Origin: Trema orientale
Taxonomy: Eukaryota > Streptophyta > Magnoliopsida > Rosales > Cannabaceae
Reading direction: 5' to 3'
Length of the DNA stretch: 64,000 nucleotides
Assembly: GCA_002914845.1 (NCBI GenBank)
Contig: JXTC01000003.1
Coordinates: 2,351,261-2,415,260 of the forward strand
Shown here: one piece after another, positions 1 through 16,823 of the stretch
Position numbering within the stretch: the stretch's first letter is position 1
How the letters are laid out: each line of letters starts with the position of its first letter
Translations under genes and position numbers: made by a program
The notes under the pieces: model-generated
The model's input: the letters and a program-made list of their open reading frames with translations, nothing else
Told to the model about the DNA's origin: nothing
The model's database searches: none

Positions 1-956
1 ATTAATTGAAATCAGTCGAATCAGATCGAAAACGCAATCGAATGGGATCGAATTGAAACCTACTAATCAGTTCAGTCTTGATTTCGCATTCAAATCATCA
101 ATTTCGAGTTATAGATTCTATATATTATCTACACAAAACCAACTCTAAATTCCTATGTGTTAAAAAATGAGAAAAAATCGAAATGGATCTCTACTTTGCT
201 ATGTTGCGGGTACAATTGTCGATGAGTGAGAGAGAGAGGGAGCAGAGGAACTTCGATAGCGAATGGAGGAGGAGAAGAGAATGAACGTAGGAGAACGCGT
301 AAGCAAAAGAGAGACTATTCTTTTCTTTCTCTTTTTCTTCTGATTTTTTTTTTTAGAAAACTAAATAACTAAAATTATGTTTTTATGAGTATTTTGGTGA
401 AAGAATAATATTTTCTGAACAATTAGGGTTTGTTTGGATTCACTTTCGTTTTCTATTTTTCATTTTTTTAAACAGAAAAATGGAAATTTTTTTTGAAAGT
501 TTGCTTAGCAATTTTGTTTTTATTTTTTATTTTTAAAAATTGTTACCAAAAATTTCAAAAAAAGGTGGTAACAAACAATTTCTAATACTTTAATTTTTTT
601 AAATAAATTTCAAAAACAAAAAAACATACAAATATTTATACACAAATACGTACATACATATATATATATATACATACACAAATATAAGTATATATGACTT
701 TCTCTATCATTATTTATACTTTATTGTTTTTGAAAATAAATAGTGAAATGAAATTTGTCAAATATGTTTTTTATTTATAAAAATTGAAAATCAAAACAAA
801 ATTTTTTCTTCTATTTTTAATTTATTTAAACAAAAAATTAGAAATGAATGCAAACAAGCGTTTTGTAAATAACCCTCGTTGAGGACATATTTAATCAAAT
901 TTCTCCCCAGAGCTCAGCATAGCGATCTCTGTGTTTCAAAATTAAAATCGACGAAA

Positions 957-1252
957 ATGGAGAAAAGCTTCACTCTGGTTCAGACAGTCGTCACTGCCGG
1001 AGTCTTCTCTGCCGTTTCCCTCTGGTACTTCTCTCCTCTCTCTCTCTAGATTTCTCTCACTTAATCGGGGATTATGGTCCTTTTGTTAAAACTTTTTTGG
1101 GTCTTCGATTCCTATTTCATGCTATAAACTCAATCCTTTTTAGGTACGGATTCATGTTTGGAAGAGAATCTGCTCGAAAAGAGCTCGGCAATTTGATTGA
1201 AGAGCTTCGCCGTGGAAACCCAGACCCAAATCCTCCACCACCTCATTCTTGA
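957..1252 (+). CDS. Small 58-residue protein, two exons
   Basis: Exons are 957..1024 and 1144..1252. The intron runs GT (1025) to AG (1143), and joining the exons gives 59 codons including TGA. The protein starts MEKSFTLVQT, has a hydrophobic N-terminal stretch (about residues 6-28, TLVQTVVTAGVFSAVSLWYGF) that could be one membrane span, then a charged segment (GRESARKELGNLIEELRRG) and a proline-rich tail (NPDPNPPPPHS). The layout resembles small plant membrane proteins of unknown function, but I do not recognise a named family. The start is the first ATG after a CT-rich leader. The coding sense, clean splice borders and short compact structure argue for a real gene; the function is unknown. 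Confidence 0.75.
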
Positions 1253-3327
1253 ATCCAATGTAACAACTCNTAGTAGTTTTTTTCTTTTCAAGAATTTTGA
1301 TTGGAACCCAGTTAATTATGGTGCTCAAGAATGAAATTGGAGTTTTTAAAATCTAAAATTTGTGTGTGAGGTTTTGGGAATGAGTTCAAAGTGTGAGAGG
1401 GCATGGAGTTTTCAACTTTGGTCTTCTTGTGTTTTGAACATTTGAAGATTACTAGTTGTCTAGTTATATATTTAGTTGTCTAGTTATATATTTATTCACA
1501 TGTAAAAAAGTTTTGATTTTGGGTTATGGGCTTAAACCGAAATTGACAGCTACATAATGGATACTGAATAGTCTAGTTGCTTGCAAAGTTCATAATGGAT
1601 TAGTTAGTTAAGTTTTTATGCCAATTTGGAGAATGATTTCTGTGTTCGTACGTGACAACTGCTTCGTGCTTCATTTTCTTTTATTGTTGAGCCTTGTTAT
1701 TGGGTTTATTTGCTTTCATTTCGTAATCTACCCGGTATTATTATGTGCTTGAGATATGTTGAAATACACAAGACGGTTGCTGAAGACTAATCTTGTTTCT
1801 CCTAAACCTTCAGGTATGGATTTTTTTCTAGATTATGGCGTACTCAGGTGCTTGGATTTGAGGATGCGGACTCCAAGTGGGTTTGAAAACAGCTTACATT
1901 CTTAAGTTTGGGATTAAGTCAAGTGAAAGTGTTATTTGGATTTGTGTTGATAGCAGTCACTGGCCCATCTTTACTTGTGTCTTCATGTCTTCTTACATTG
2001 TGCCTGACCGTGGATGTCCTCCTCTGTGGTTATTTACTTTAAGTTCTTACCATGTTGGCCTCAATTTGAGGATAAAGACGTTTCATTAACAGATGTTTGT
2101 TAGGTATTGATTGTTTTTATGACTTAATTTGACTGCGAAATGGTACAAAGAAGATATGTGCATCCTTCTTCCTCCCTCTATCTCTTATTTGTTTTTATCT
2201 TTTCTATCCACGACGATAGATTGTTTAACTGTTGTTGATCACAGGTCCTTTGGCCGACTATCTACCAACAACTATTTTTGAATTTTTTCGGTGACCTCAT
2301 AGATTTTTCTGCCAAGCTTTATTTTTGGTCCAAGATTATTTGCTTCTCCAATGTCTTTGTGCAAACATTCTTGTTTAGCGGTTGGGATGCATTGCTGTGT
2401 CACGCTTTTATGTATTGGTCTCTGTCATTTCATCAATTATATGCAGCTTGCATAAAATTGGTGGTTTCATGTATCGTTAATACCAAATCAAGTCAAACAG
2501 TACAAACCTTTTCCACAAAATAATATGTTGGATCATCAGATAGGAGGCTAATTTTCAATATTTTATACTTATCATATATCATGCAGAGCATTTTATTTTC
2601 TATTTATTTTATATCAACAGTGGACAATCAATATGTAACATCTATATTTTAATGATGTGTGCACACTGTCATTAAAGAAGAAGAAAAAAAAAAAAACATC
2701 ATAGGAGAGATGAGATAGGATAGACGAACAAGATTGGAAAATGCATAATTCATAGTTAAGCATGTTATGAGTGTAGTTTCCTTAAACAGATGGAAGGTGA
2801 TGCAGCATATTTGTTGTTGGCCTGCTTTAGAAAAGAGAAAATTAAAAAAGTACTTGTAATGGATACAAGAAGCTGCAGTTTTTGCGTTAGTTCTGGTAGA
2901 ACTTGATATTTAAATATGGATTGGTAAGTCAGAGTAATCAAATGATCAGATGCTGAAAAATGCTAAAATATTTTTAATGCCTTTTATTGTGAACAATCTT
3001 TAGAATTGTAATAAACAGATGGATTCTGATCGGATAAAATGTAATATATTGGACAAGCACCACTTCTCGGAATCCTCGGGAGTCAGAAATTTCCAGAAAT
3101 AATTAGTTTGAAATTTCGAAGGAACACAAGCTGTCCATTCATGTTATGAACGTGTAGATACAAAGTTCTCATCTCTTTATACTGTCTCTAGCTTTCAGCA
3201 ACTATGTCAAATTGTGGTGTATGCAATATACCAGTATTTTTGCTCTGTATTTTTATACTTTTTCTCCTCTATTATGTAATACACTAAACTATGTTCTGTT
3301 ATCCATGAACTAACACATGTACAGAAT
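1253..3327. other. Intergenic region between the small gene and BAM3
   Basis: No convincing gene. It contains the 3' flank of the small gene, one ambiguous base at 1270, a direct repeat at about 1450-1495 (tctagttatatatttagttg repeated), and AT-rich sequence. The open frames here (for example 1877..2089 and 2278..2523) have no recognisable domain or codon structure. Confidence 0.6.
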
Positions 3328-6434
<3,107 letters not shown>

Positions 6435-6508
6435 AATAATTGGTTTTCTCTTTCTTTCTTTTTTAGGTAGAAGAATAGGGATTGTATTTTGAAGGTGTTT
6501 ATGTGTTA

Positions 6509-6516
6509 TATTTATA
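6509..6516 (-). promoter_or_regulatory. Candidate TATA box of the beta-amylase gene
   Basis: The sequence TATAAATA on the minus strand lies about 75 bases upstream of the start codon at 6434, a typical plant distance. The leader between them (6435..6508) contains CT-rich sequence. The assignment rests on motif and distance only. Confidence 0.5.
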
Positions 6517-8286
6517 GAAAACAAAGCTCAAACTCCTGGTCCTTGAAGGAGACAATATTGGTGGGCTCTAGTTTTAAAAAAGAGAAAAAGTGCAAACAAT
6601 CAAAATTAGTCAGCTCCACCTTTTCGGTGTCACTATCTCCACCTCCACGCGGTTAGCGTTAAGCTTGTACCGTTATTCCTTCTTATTAAAATCTTAAAAT
6701 TCAAATGCTTATTTTCTTTCTTCCTTATATTAGCAAAATAGTCTTTGAATTATTTTTTTTAAGTAATTAAGTTCTTTTTGTTTATTAATATTTTTGTTTT
6801 TATAAAACTGAACATATTTAAATGAAAGAAATTGGTATTTCACTAACATTAATTAGTTTGGAAGGAATATAAAAAGAAATTTCAAGAGAAATTTTGAATT
6901 TATGAATTTTTTTTATTTTAAATTTTTTTATATTATTAATTTTTAGTTATTTTTCTTTTAATTCTAAATAAGTTTTTTGTCAGTAAAATATTGATTTTGA
7001 CCTTTGAAATTCTCGTCTGTGATTTAAAAATGCTTAGTTCCATCTAATATTTTAACAATTACTTACGAAAAAGACTTAATTGCAAAAAAAAATTAAAAAA
7101 TAGGAACTTAATTGTCAAAAAAAAAAAAACTCACATACCGTTTTACCAATTACCAATAATATAAAGGCAGTCATGCGAAAACCCTTTCCTTTTTCTCTAT
7201 TATAAGTTTTTAACTACTGTTTTCTTGGTTGAGAAAAAAATTTATCTAAAAAAAAAAAGTGATTACTGAGTTTGTGGGGAGAGAACCTAACATCTCAATC
7301 AATTTAGAAAAAAATATTTCATTTATTTTCATTCTTTTTGAAACAATTTATTTTCATTTGTTGTTTAATAGTATAACACTTGAAATTTCATAGTGCCATA
7401 CACTTCTTTTTAACTCAGAAGATAAGAAATATCTTTGAGATGATGCATAACCTTCTAATATTTTGGATCCCCTGCCATGTTAACTGTACCTGTCCTAATC
7501 GAAGTTTTTATTTATTTTTTCTGAATGACTAAAAAAAATAGCAGATAGTGTCTGCTGCAACAAAGTTCAAGGAGATCTTGGTCAATTTCTATTAGAGAAA
7601 TATGGTTTTATGATACTTTTGGGGTTGTCCAATAATATTTCCTGAATTGCTTTTTAAATAGTTGAATTTTCTTATATTTAAAGCTGTATTTTGTTGTTAT
7701 TGTTTTTTTATCTTGTTTTATTTATTTTCAATTATAAATGGTGCAAGAAATATATAATTTCCATAGGTGAATCTTCACAAACACTTGAATTGAAGTAACA
7801 AATTGTATATGAGGGAGCTGAAAATGGAGAAAAAAAAGAAGAAGAAAACTAAGATTTACAGAACTGTAAAAAAAAAAAAAAAAAAAAAATGAAACCCGCT
7901 TCTCCATTTCTAGGTGTACCTCCATATACGGATCACTCTGGGGTGATAAGCAATGGGTGGTTTTGTTTTCCTACCGTGTACCAAACCCCACAAGTGGAGC
8001 TTGGTTCTCTTTGGACTATATGTGCTCTTTCCTGCTCAATTCATTTATGTGGATCATAAAAAATCCCAGAAATTTTATTAATTTTCTTGGTTTTAGTCGG
8101 TTTAGGATAAGAAAGAAAGACCAGAGGCCCCTCTTCTCTCATTTGGAAAAGCATGTGGTTGTAACCAAGTCTTTGCTTTCAATTTATTTGGACTTTCACT
8201 TTCTGCATGGCCTGAACAAATCAACACTTGCATACTATAGTGCGTCGGAATATTGAAACTCTCTATCCTTCTTTCTTTTTTAATAT
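6517..8286. other. AT-rich intergenic region upstream of BAM3
   Basis: Probable promoter and upstream sequence of the beta-amylase gene, then long A/T runs (for example about 7860-7890). I see no gene. The open frames at 7728..7925 and 7957..8256 have no recognisable protein features. Confidence 0.5.
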
Positions 8287-8287
8287 A

Positions 8288-8544
8288 TGTATAAGTTGCC
8301 AATCCGGTAGGTAATTTTTTTTTTTACTTATATTTGTTTTTTTTTTTTCTAATCGTTGAATAATCATCTAATAGTGATCTAACGACTATAATGATTTACA
8401 TGAAAAAATGTGCATCATTAATATTATTTCCCTCTTTTACTTTTTATTATAAAAAAATGTACATAATAAATTTTAATTAGCCAAAATAATACCTATGTAT
8501 AAGTAAAAAAAAAAAACTCCCATATATATATATATATGAGAAAA
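8288..8544. mobile_element. MITE copy (family A), right end degraded
   Basis: The sequence from gttgccaatccggtaggt onward matches the reverse complement of the element at about 23033..23276 along its length, including the internal block with aatgtgcatcattaat and cctcttttactttttat. The left terminal motif CCAATCC.G.AGGT is present, while the right terminus is lost in an AT tract. Two dispersed copies with matching ends and no coding capacity suggest a non-autonomous DNA element. Confidence 0.6.
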
Positions 8545-11500
8545 TTTATAGTAACATCTAGTTGACACACATAGTATTGATCCGGACAATGTCATGCTTT
8601 GGCTCTGCTCTAGAATCATAAGTAGTCATCAAAACTTTCACAGGTTAAGGTGCCTAAATTTCCTACCTATTTTCCGTCATTTTTTGGAAGCATATGATTA
8701 TGGCCTTTACAACATAAAAAAAGTAATTTATTTCATCTGTGTCAAATGCACAATTAGCGGGCAGCTGCATCTACTAACTTGAAATTTTATAGATACAATT
8801 TTCGTAATGTTATATTTCATGTACGACAACATTAAGTTAAAACTTCAATGTATACTATAGAAACTTTATAGTGTACGTAGCTTTACGTGCTTCATTTATA
8901 GGTCTTTCGGTCTTTCCCATGTTTGTTGTTAGAAGAGGAAGAAATTGTAGGGACTCAACTCTGTATCTTATCTGCCTTTGGAGCTGTTATTGTAACATGT
9001 CTACTTGGTTTTCGCCACACAAGAAAGTTAGGCAGAGTACATTTATATAGAGAATTGCTTAGAACAGTTGCAGGTGTTACGTATGAATTGCTTATTGATT
9101 CGAATCCCACATAGACACCAAAATATAAATTAGATTCATACACCTGTAACATATGACTTTGGCATTTAGGTGATTCCGAGCAGCATATACTTCCTTCTGC
9201 ACATCCATAGCTTTATCATATTTGGTCGTTAAGTCACATGCCAATCGAACTTTGTAGTGGCTATATTTGCAATATTTAGGCATCAATTGTTTTTTTTTTA
9301 TTAATAAAATAAACCTTATGGAATTTCTAGGTATTGGTAAACCTCTATTCCCCGAATATATAAGGCTCTTTTAGACATTAAAATGATATAAACTCGTTAC
9401 TTTATTAAGAGCTGCATTAACAAGTACACTTAAATTGGGGGTAACAAAAGACATTTTCTAAAGAGAGAATTGTACTTGCGCAAACTTCTGAAAGAGAGTT
9501 TATCAAAGTGGGGTCCCGCAAGAAAAAGATAATTCCGAATCTCTGGCTGATTGATTGATGTTGATCCTTTGGGATTCATTCAAGCAAGTCTCATAGAACT
9601 TAGCTGTGGCCATGTAATTGTTAGGCCTACCATTTTTTGTGGTGGTAATTTGATCTTATCTATTCCACTCTGTTCATTTTCCTTCACTCTCAATCTTATG
9701 AGACGACTAGAGACTCATCAAACAAGAAACAACGACGCAAACGACATACAAAGGAGAAGGGACACGCCTACAAATCGGTTTGATATGGAATTAAAAGATA
9801 AATTATTGACTAAACACAATGAAATAAAAATAATGAAACGAAAAATAAAGAAAGAAAACTGTTCCAAGTAACTTTTAGTCTCTTTTGTGGTGTTTTTTTG
9901 AACTTAGGAAAATGATGTTTGCCATGTGCTTGTTTTGATGAATAATACATGGGACCATTCATTGCAACCAACAAAAGCAAAAAGAGGGGGAAAAAAAGGG
10001 TGGGATCACTACATTATTAATTAAGCTAGTCTCACTCTCACCTGTGTAGATTCATATTTGAATTCAAATGTGAATAAGGTGGGACAACTTTCTTTGGTAC
10101 ATATTACACACTCTCTCCCTCCCTATCTTGAGAATATTAGTTTCATTTTCATGAAAGAAAAATGTGAATTTATCGTCAATAAAATAAATTTTTATACACT
10201 AGCAGTATTGGAAGGTGTTGAAGGAAGGAGGATTCGGACAAATGCAAGCAAGGCGCCAAGGCTCCATTTGCGTTATGCTTTTCACACCTGCAAAAGTAAA
10301 AGGTGTTCCTGTCTTTCTGGCTCTGAAGTGCAGAGGTCCCCCCACTAGTTTACACTATACAAGCATTTCCTCTTTCTGTTTTGCTTGTGGTTCTCCATTG
10401 CTGAGAGTTTTTCATATCAAAACCCCACATGTTACTACTTTACAACCTCTTTTTTTTCCCCCCCCCCCTGAATGTGGTTGTGAACTTATGACTTCTCTCA
10501 TCCCCAAATATAAAACCTGTTGCTAAAATTTATCCCTAACAAAAAAAGGCTACCTATTTTGGTACTGGAAATATTTGTTATGTACATGTTTCGAAGGCGG
10601 TGGCAGAAGCGTTGGATTGAGCTTAACTGATGATAAAAGTGGGTCTTTGATTTCCTGTATTTTGAGTCGATTTTGAAAGAAATTTTGGCAATCATTTTTT
10701 CTTCATAACTAGTGCTTCATGTCTACCAATTAAACCTTTGATCAACTACATGCATGTTGCAGCTGTTTTCTATTTTGAAGTTCCTAGCAAGCTGAATCAG
10801 TAGGTGATAGGGGATATTATTGCTACCCTTTCTTATAGTTAGATGTATACTAAATATAAAGACAAGGCCTAAACTAAATGCTTGTATGCTAAGGGTTATT
10901 TGTAAATCTTCAAAAACTAAAGGGGGAGAGTAGAGATTTGATGGTATTATTTTTCATTTTTAAAATCAAGGTAAGAGGTTGCAGCTTATCGTGTAAAATA
11001 TCTTTAAATTGTTTTCTTAGAAAATAAAAGGAGAAAATATCTTCAAAATAGGATATTTTCACAATTTTTCTAAAAGAAGATATTTTGACAAAGTTAGTAG
11101 GGGTTTGCTTGAGCAAACATGATACAGCGGCCTAAATGCTGTTCTGGCATTGATACTTCGAAGAAACACATACTTTGTACAAAAGCTTATGCATCTGTCC
11201 TTTTCAAGTCTATTCCCACTACCGCAGTTTAAAAATTGGAATGAACAAAAATGTTGTGCTGGCCTAAAATTAGGCATAAGCAAGGGAAGATGCCGAAGAT
11301 TTGCGAACCAAGAAAGAGAGCTATTTGATATTTTTTAAAACTTCCTTGAATATATGGCAGTTAATTGACGTAAGAAAAGGCACCGGAAAAGATAATTCCA
11401 CATCCATATCCTACAAAGATCGCATAGTCATGACTCATAGGCCATTACACATAATATCTGCCATATGAGACCAAATGGGACAGATCAGTATACCAGTGCC

Positions 11501-11865
11501 CTATAACCCAAATCGCACAACCGGACATACCAATGGAATCTAAGCTTTCTAGGAAAGGAATGACAAGGATAAAATACAACGGCTCTTTTTGAGATAAGCA
11601 GACAACCAAGCAACATTCTTGGTCAATTGTTTCCACAAGCAAAGCACGACAAAGAAATATGGAAAGGGAACACAGAAACTCGTTTTTATATCAGGATAAG
11701 TTTCTCAAGTTACAAAAGATCCAAATCAGTAGTATCTGACAAATAAATACTACCAAACACTCCAAACAGGTTATTCTCAAGGTCTCTACATTTACAATGT
11801 AGTTTTTGCAAGTCTAAATTAACTCATTTCTCATAGGATAACTGGATCAACTATGGTACACGAGT
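8545..11865. other. Intergenic region, no gene recognised
   Basis: AT-rich sequence between the MITE and the 3' end of the EndoU gene. Several open frames of 60-106 codons occur on both strands, but none has a recognisable domain or a clean exon structure. A long run of C (about 10460-10468) is notable. The part at about 11350-11865 probably includes the 3' untranslated region of the EndoU gene. Confidence 0.45.
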
Positions 11866-14800
11866 TCAACCCTCTGACACAGGAAACACCGACCCAATTC
11901 TGTCCCCAAAGCGATAGCATTTGATATTAACTGAATATGGACCCAACTGAACGTAATTGTCCTCTCCACCAACAAAGAAACATAGGGTATACAATGCAAT
12001 TTCAAATTCTGGGCTTACTCCAACCAAAGTGCTGGACACAGATTTGAGTATACCATTCCACTCGAACTGGATTGTGAGTAGCTGAGTTTCAGAGTCTGGC
12101 TGCAAGTTAGTGCAAGAAACAACAGAAAGTCATTACGTGACAAAGACTGTGATTCTTAGGCATAAAACGAGAGAAAAAAATAAAAATCAAAGTAAGGTTA
12201 TTAGTATAATGCAAGTTTAGGAAGGCATGCAGTTTGATATAATGCGAAACTAGATTTGAAGGTTTCTTTTTAAATTTTCAATTAAATTATGTGTCCAATG
12301 TTTCTATAAGATATGTTTTGTTGGCTTCAAATTGCAGAAAATGAAGGAAAGTTACTTACAGTTTCGCCACGCCGTCGAGGGAAAATATAACCTTGATAGT
12401 CAACCCTTCCCTTTGCTTCTTCAAGGTAAAACTGGGAAGAAAAGTGACACAAATGACTTACTGTTAGCATCCACTTGGCAAAATAAACAAATTCAGAGGG
12501 AAAAAAATGGCACATAATCCCTCCAAAAGAAAAAAAAATTGGCTTAATATAGTGACATGTCGCTTTTATGCAAAAACAAATTCTGTAAAGCTCATGGCAG
12601 GCAACCAGGAAATAACCAATAAGAAACTGATTGGTGAAATTTCTGTGTAGCTTTGACACAAATGATCAGTAACGCCACTCCAAATTCTGACAGCTTTTGC
12701 AGTACGTTAATTAATTAATTAGTTTTATTTTTGCAATCATTCCTTCCAAAGTGGCAATGCGATACAATTACATAAAAACTTTTTCCCTCAATAATCAGAT
12801 TATATGTAGAAGAACTAACAAACAATTCTAGACGTACAAGTTCATGAATTACGATAGACTCAACCTACAGACTTTAATTTTTGGGTGATTTGCAAGTGCT
12901 CTCAGGTGTGATGTAGGGTCATGCTTCAGCCTACTACACACCAAATGAAAAACAAGTAGCAAGTTGTACCTGAAGCCAATTATGGAAGCCAGAAATCTCT
13001 TGTTCACTACGTTGCTTAACTTCGCCAACGAAAACATGTTCAAAAGCAGAGGAGGAACCAGATGTACCACCTCGGCCGTAGAGATCAAACCAAAGACTTG
13101 TCAACGTTCTTTTAAAATCTTGATAGTTTTCGGACACAATGCCTTTGGATGAGAGGTACTTGTGCAGGTATCTAATTGGTGCAGTTCTGCTGATTTCTTC
13201 TATGAATGCAGCTTGCTCTTGTCTCTCTTCAGATGTGACAACTTCTTTGCATCCTGCATTTGGATTGTAGTTATCTAGAAGAGAACAAAAACGAGAAAAT
13301 GTAGGTCTCCTGAATATGTCTTCATTTAGCCAGTTAAATAAGCTTCCCCCCGCCATATCTTCTTTCTGGAAGACCTTTTTCCCTTCACCACAATCGATTT
13401 CATAATCCTTGCCAGGTATCAAACGGTTTGCATCGAGCTCCCACAGTTTGTTGCATGCTTGAGACAAATCAGAAAGCTCTTCTTCTGTTGGCTCTATAGT
13501 ACTACCAATTTCAACCTCATCAGAGAATTCTTGCTCACTGGGAGGCCGTTTGTATCCCTGCCAATTGTCTTTTTGAACCTGTTGATGTGTCACTTTTAGT
13601 GGATCGTACAGTAACAATACAAACTACACACTTTAAAATACAAAAAGATCTACGAAAACATTGTATTACACATTAATTCGAAACAAGAATTGACAAATAA
13701 TGAGAGCATCTTAGAGACAAGCATTACCTAGTGCACATAGGAAAGGGACGAAACGTGGCATTTGGCCAAGGAATCCTTTGAAAGCCAAACATAGTACCAA
13801 ACATAAAAATACTTGGGTGACTTAACCAATGTTAAAAGCTATTTTACCTACTCAACTAACCCAATCAAATAAATATTCATGATCTACAATTTGATAAGAA
13901 AAAGTCGAGTTCTCAGGGAAAAAGTCCAATCAGAACGATTAAGGTAGAGATCGTCCCATCAACAAACCATGAAGTCGATACATTTTCACATGCCTTTCTC
14001 ATGAGGGAAGAAGTGGAAGAACACAAACCTTGTGTGTTCGCCTTGGGGTTTTTTTCCCAACAGTCTCCCAACCATCATTATTGCTTTCATCATCCTCCTG
14101 TATGAATAATAGTTGAGAAAATAAAAGAATGAAAGATAGTTCAAGATGGATTCTACCAAATTAGAACACAGTTAAACCACTGAAAGACAGATAAACCTTT
14201 CTACTCCAACGACTTTGCTCATAACTATCTTCACCCGTTTCATACTGCCCTTGTGTAATCTGAATTCAAAACACAAGTGGACAACAATCAATATTCAAAG
14301 ATGAGGGAGAGACAATAGACAAAATGTTAGAATTATTGTCAACCATTCTCTGAGACAAATGGGACTCTGTTTCGGCTGATATCGCCAAAGAGTTTAGGAA
14401 TTCTAATGCAATTGGGGGGGAATGTGACTGAAAATTCACGTTGTTGGTAGGCGGAGATTTCTTATTATCCCCACTTTTGTTGACTTACGCTCTCCATTCT
14501 TTCAACCATATTATGTTTCTTCTAATACAAAAAAAGCCAAAGAATATGAGGATGTAGAATGTTAATGACTTTTTCCCCCTCCTTTTTTTTTATATTTTTT
14601 ATATATAGTTATTAATTTAAGAAAGTGATTCTTCTGCGTTGACTCTAAACTAATCACGAATGCGGGTGACAAGGCATATATTTTCCCTTTCCGATACAAG
14701 TTTCAATTCTATGATAAAGCTCACAGTGATCAACCAGCCAGTCACGTCACTCAAATCATATAAATATTACTAAGCTCATAGAAAATTAAGTAACAAACAA

Positions 14801-15273
14801 TCAAAAAAAAAAAAGCTATTAAGTTAAATTTAACCTTCTGGTTTCTCCTTGGAGGTCTTGAATCCACCTTCTCCCACTCCTCTTGCCTGTGATCACTTTG
14901 TTCCTGCATAGATTACATGTTCTATTCGTTTGGATTCGAAACCTCAATTTCAATTTTTATAACAAAATTAATCCAATCCAAATACAGACCACCTCTGCAT
15001 TCCACTGGTTACGACCGTGGCGGCCATGGGAGTGATCATGGGCATGGCTCTCTTCACCTCCCTTATCCTGTTCGCCGGACACGACCTGCGAATACGATAA
15101 ACCGATCAACACACTCAGTCAAATTGTAAAAAGAGAAAAAAAAAAAAAATCGCAACCTCCGCCCAACTGGATCTGGACCGTTCATCACGAGACTGATGAG
15201 GCCCCGATTCATTGCGCCGATCGTCGTCTTGACCGAGCGCCACGTCTAGGATGCCCTTGATCAGACCGTCCAT
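11866..15273 (-). CDS. EndoU (XendoU-type) endoribonuclease
   Basis: Poly(U)-preferring, metal-dependent RNA cleavage is the known activity of the EndoU family. Eight minus-strand exons: 15273..15157, 15085..14993, 14903..14835, 14259..14197, 14097..14029, 13578..12970, 12431..12360 and 12099..11866. All internal exons are multiples of three and join in phase 0, giving 442 codons (441 residues). The N-terminal 150 residues are polar and repetitive (Asp, Arg, His, Gln rich, including HAHDHSHGRHGRNQW) and probably disordered. The catalytic domain starts near EPTEEELSDLSQACNKLWELDANRL. The EndoU hallmarks FEHVFVGEVK (first His region) and FHNWLQ (second His region) lie at the end of exon 6, and SSTLVGVSPEFEIALYTLCFF (the conserved G-S/T-PEFE-A-YT segment) in exon 8. 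The start at 15273 is the first ATG after a GA/CT-rich leader. It neighbours the VPS13 gene in tandem orientation, with about 1.5 kb between them. Confidence 0.92.
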
Positions 15274-16823
15274 TTCTCTTAGTTCTAGAGAGAGAGAGAG
15301 AGAGTGTGAAGATCTGAACGAGTGAATTGAAAACTTGAAGAAGGTAAGGTAAGGTAGTTGAATAAAAGGTCGGAGGAGGTGATGGCGGGTAAATACTAAA
15401 TGGCACTTTCGTAAAACCGGACAATAAAAAAATGAGTGCCGACAAATTCGGACGAGACATCGGTTGACACGTGTGCGGCGGTGGAGAAAGCTGTGCCAAT
15501 AGTCCACTCCATACTTTTATTTTTTTCTTCCTTTAGGAATCATACTCTCTCTTTTTGTAATAAAGATACTCAACTGTTTCTGACGTGGCAAGAACTACAC
15601 AAATCTCCACGTCACAATTCTATCTATTCTTCCTTTTCTTTTCTCTTTATTTTTTTTTTTAGGGAGAGAACTTTACTGCTTGACCTTCTATTGTTAGGAT
15701 CCAGACTCCAGTTCCACCATAGGAGGAGGTCTAGAAATCAAACCAGGAAATCAATTTAGATTTTGGAAAAAAATGGTAATTAAATAACCATTTGAGAGAT
15801 TAGATTTCATTAATGATCTCAATCAAATTCTAATCAAAAATCAAGTTCAGATATTGTCAATGACCGCAGTCGATTCAGGGTCTTTGTCTTACGCTTCTTG
15901 TGATTACTGAATACTTTTAGCTACTATTGGTGTTTAATGCATTTGTTTTATATTAGATTTACCTAAAAAGCAATTTTCGTTGAGCAAATTAGTTAGTAAA
16001 AAATTTGGCACACAATCCAACCATTTCATATTTGACTTCTTCCAAGTTTATTGGATTAAAAGATTTCCTAAGCAGCACAGTAATATCAAAATGAAACTCC
16101 TTTAAGTATACTCATTAAAGCCTATCTAAGCCACTCATCCGAGGTTACAGTCAAACAAGTCAAAGATTTTTAACCACACATATAATGTTATGTCATCCAG
16201 TTGTTTTTTACGGACACTTGAAGTCGTTTATTTTCTGAACGAATTTTTGTGATTTCCCCAAAAATTGAATTTTACATTGCCTCTTTAATGCTTTAAGCCA
16301 ACGGGAATAGAGGGGTAGAAGAGACATATCTTGGTATTATAGTATAATATTTCAACCGAAAAAAAAAGGAAAAGGAAAGAAAGAACAGAAAAGAAAAAAG
16401 TACTTGTCCAGTATTGAGTAAAGCACAAGACATCTATTGGCATAAGCTTTTGCTTTACCATGCTATTGCTTATATCTTGTTACCATGTCTATGAACAAGG
16501 CTCGTGACAAAGAAAGAAGCCACAACGATAAAATCACTTCATATTTTGCAGCCAAAACCATTTATATTTTACTCTTTTCAAATATTCTCTATACTGTTAC
16601 TCGTATATACACTGCAAGGAACGTAAATTTTCGCAACAAACAAGTGAAACTTCTCTATCGGGCTCATAAGCTACTCTGAGGTTTTAAAGATATCTAAACC
16701 ACGTCTGAAATGATCAAGGACAAGAAAGAGCTACTATACACACTACATAAAACAATCAAAATGAATAAAAGAACATTGTTACGAAAAAAAAAAAAAAAGA
16801 AGAAAAAGCCTGTAATTTATAGT
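15274..16823. other. Intergenic region between EndoU and the VPS13-like gene
   Basis: It should hold the EndoU promoter and the 3' flank of the VPS13-like gene. Polyadenylation-type AT-rich sequence occurs at about 16690-16800 (minus sense). I see no further gene. Open frames at 15436..15759 and 16485..16679 lack features. Confidence 0.5.
15285..15303. repeat. GA dinucleotide repeat in the EndoU 5' leader
   Basis: An (AG)n tract lies just upstream of the EndoU start codon. On the sense strand it is a CT-rich leader, common in plant 5' untranslated regions. Confidence 0.7.

Noticed and set aside
1877..2523. Open frames of 70-81 codons on the plus strand between the small gene and BAM3
   Set aside because: No domain, no splice partner, and Leu/Phe/Cys composition typical of random AT-rich reading.
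9551..9871. 106-codon open frame on the plus strand
   Set aside because: No recognisable domain or coding bias, and no neighbouring exon.
10461..10470. C homopolymer as a structured element
   Set aside because: A simple run with no inverted or functional context.
12934..12969. Extension of EndoU exon 6 past 12970 as coding
   Set aside because: A GT donor follows the conserved FHNWLQ sequence, and the next exon joins in frame to FYLEEAKGRVDYQGYIFPRR.
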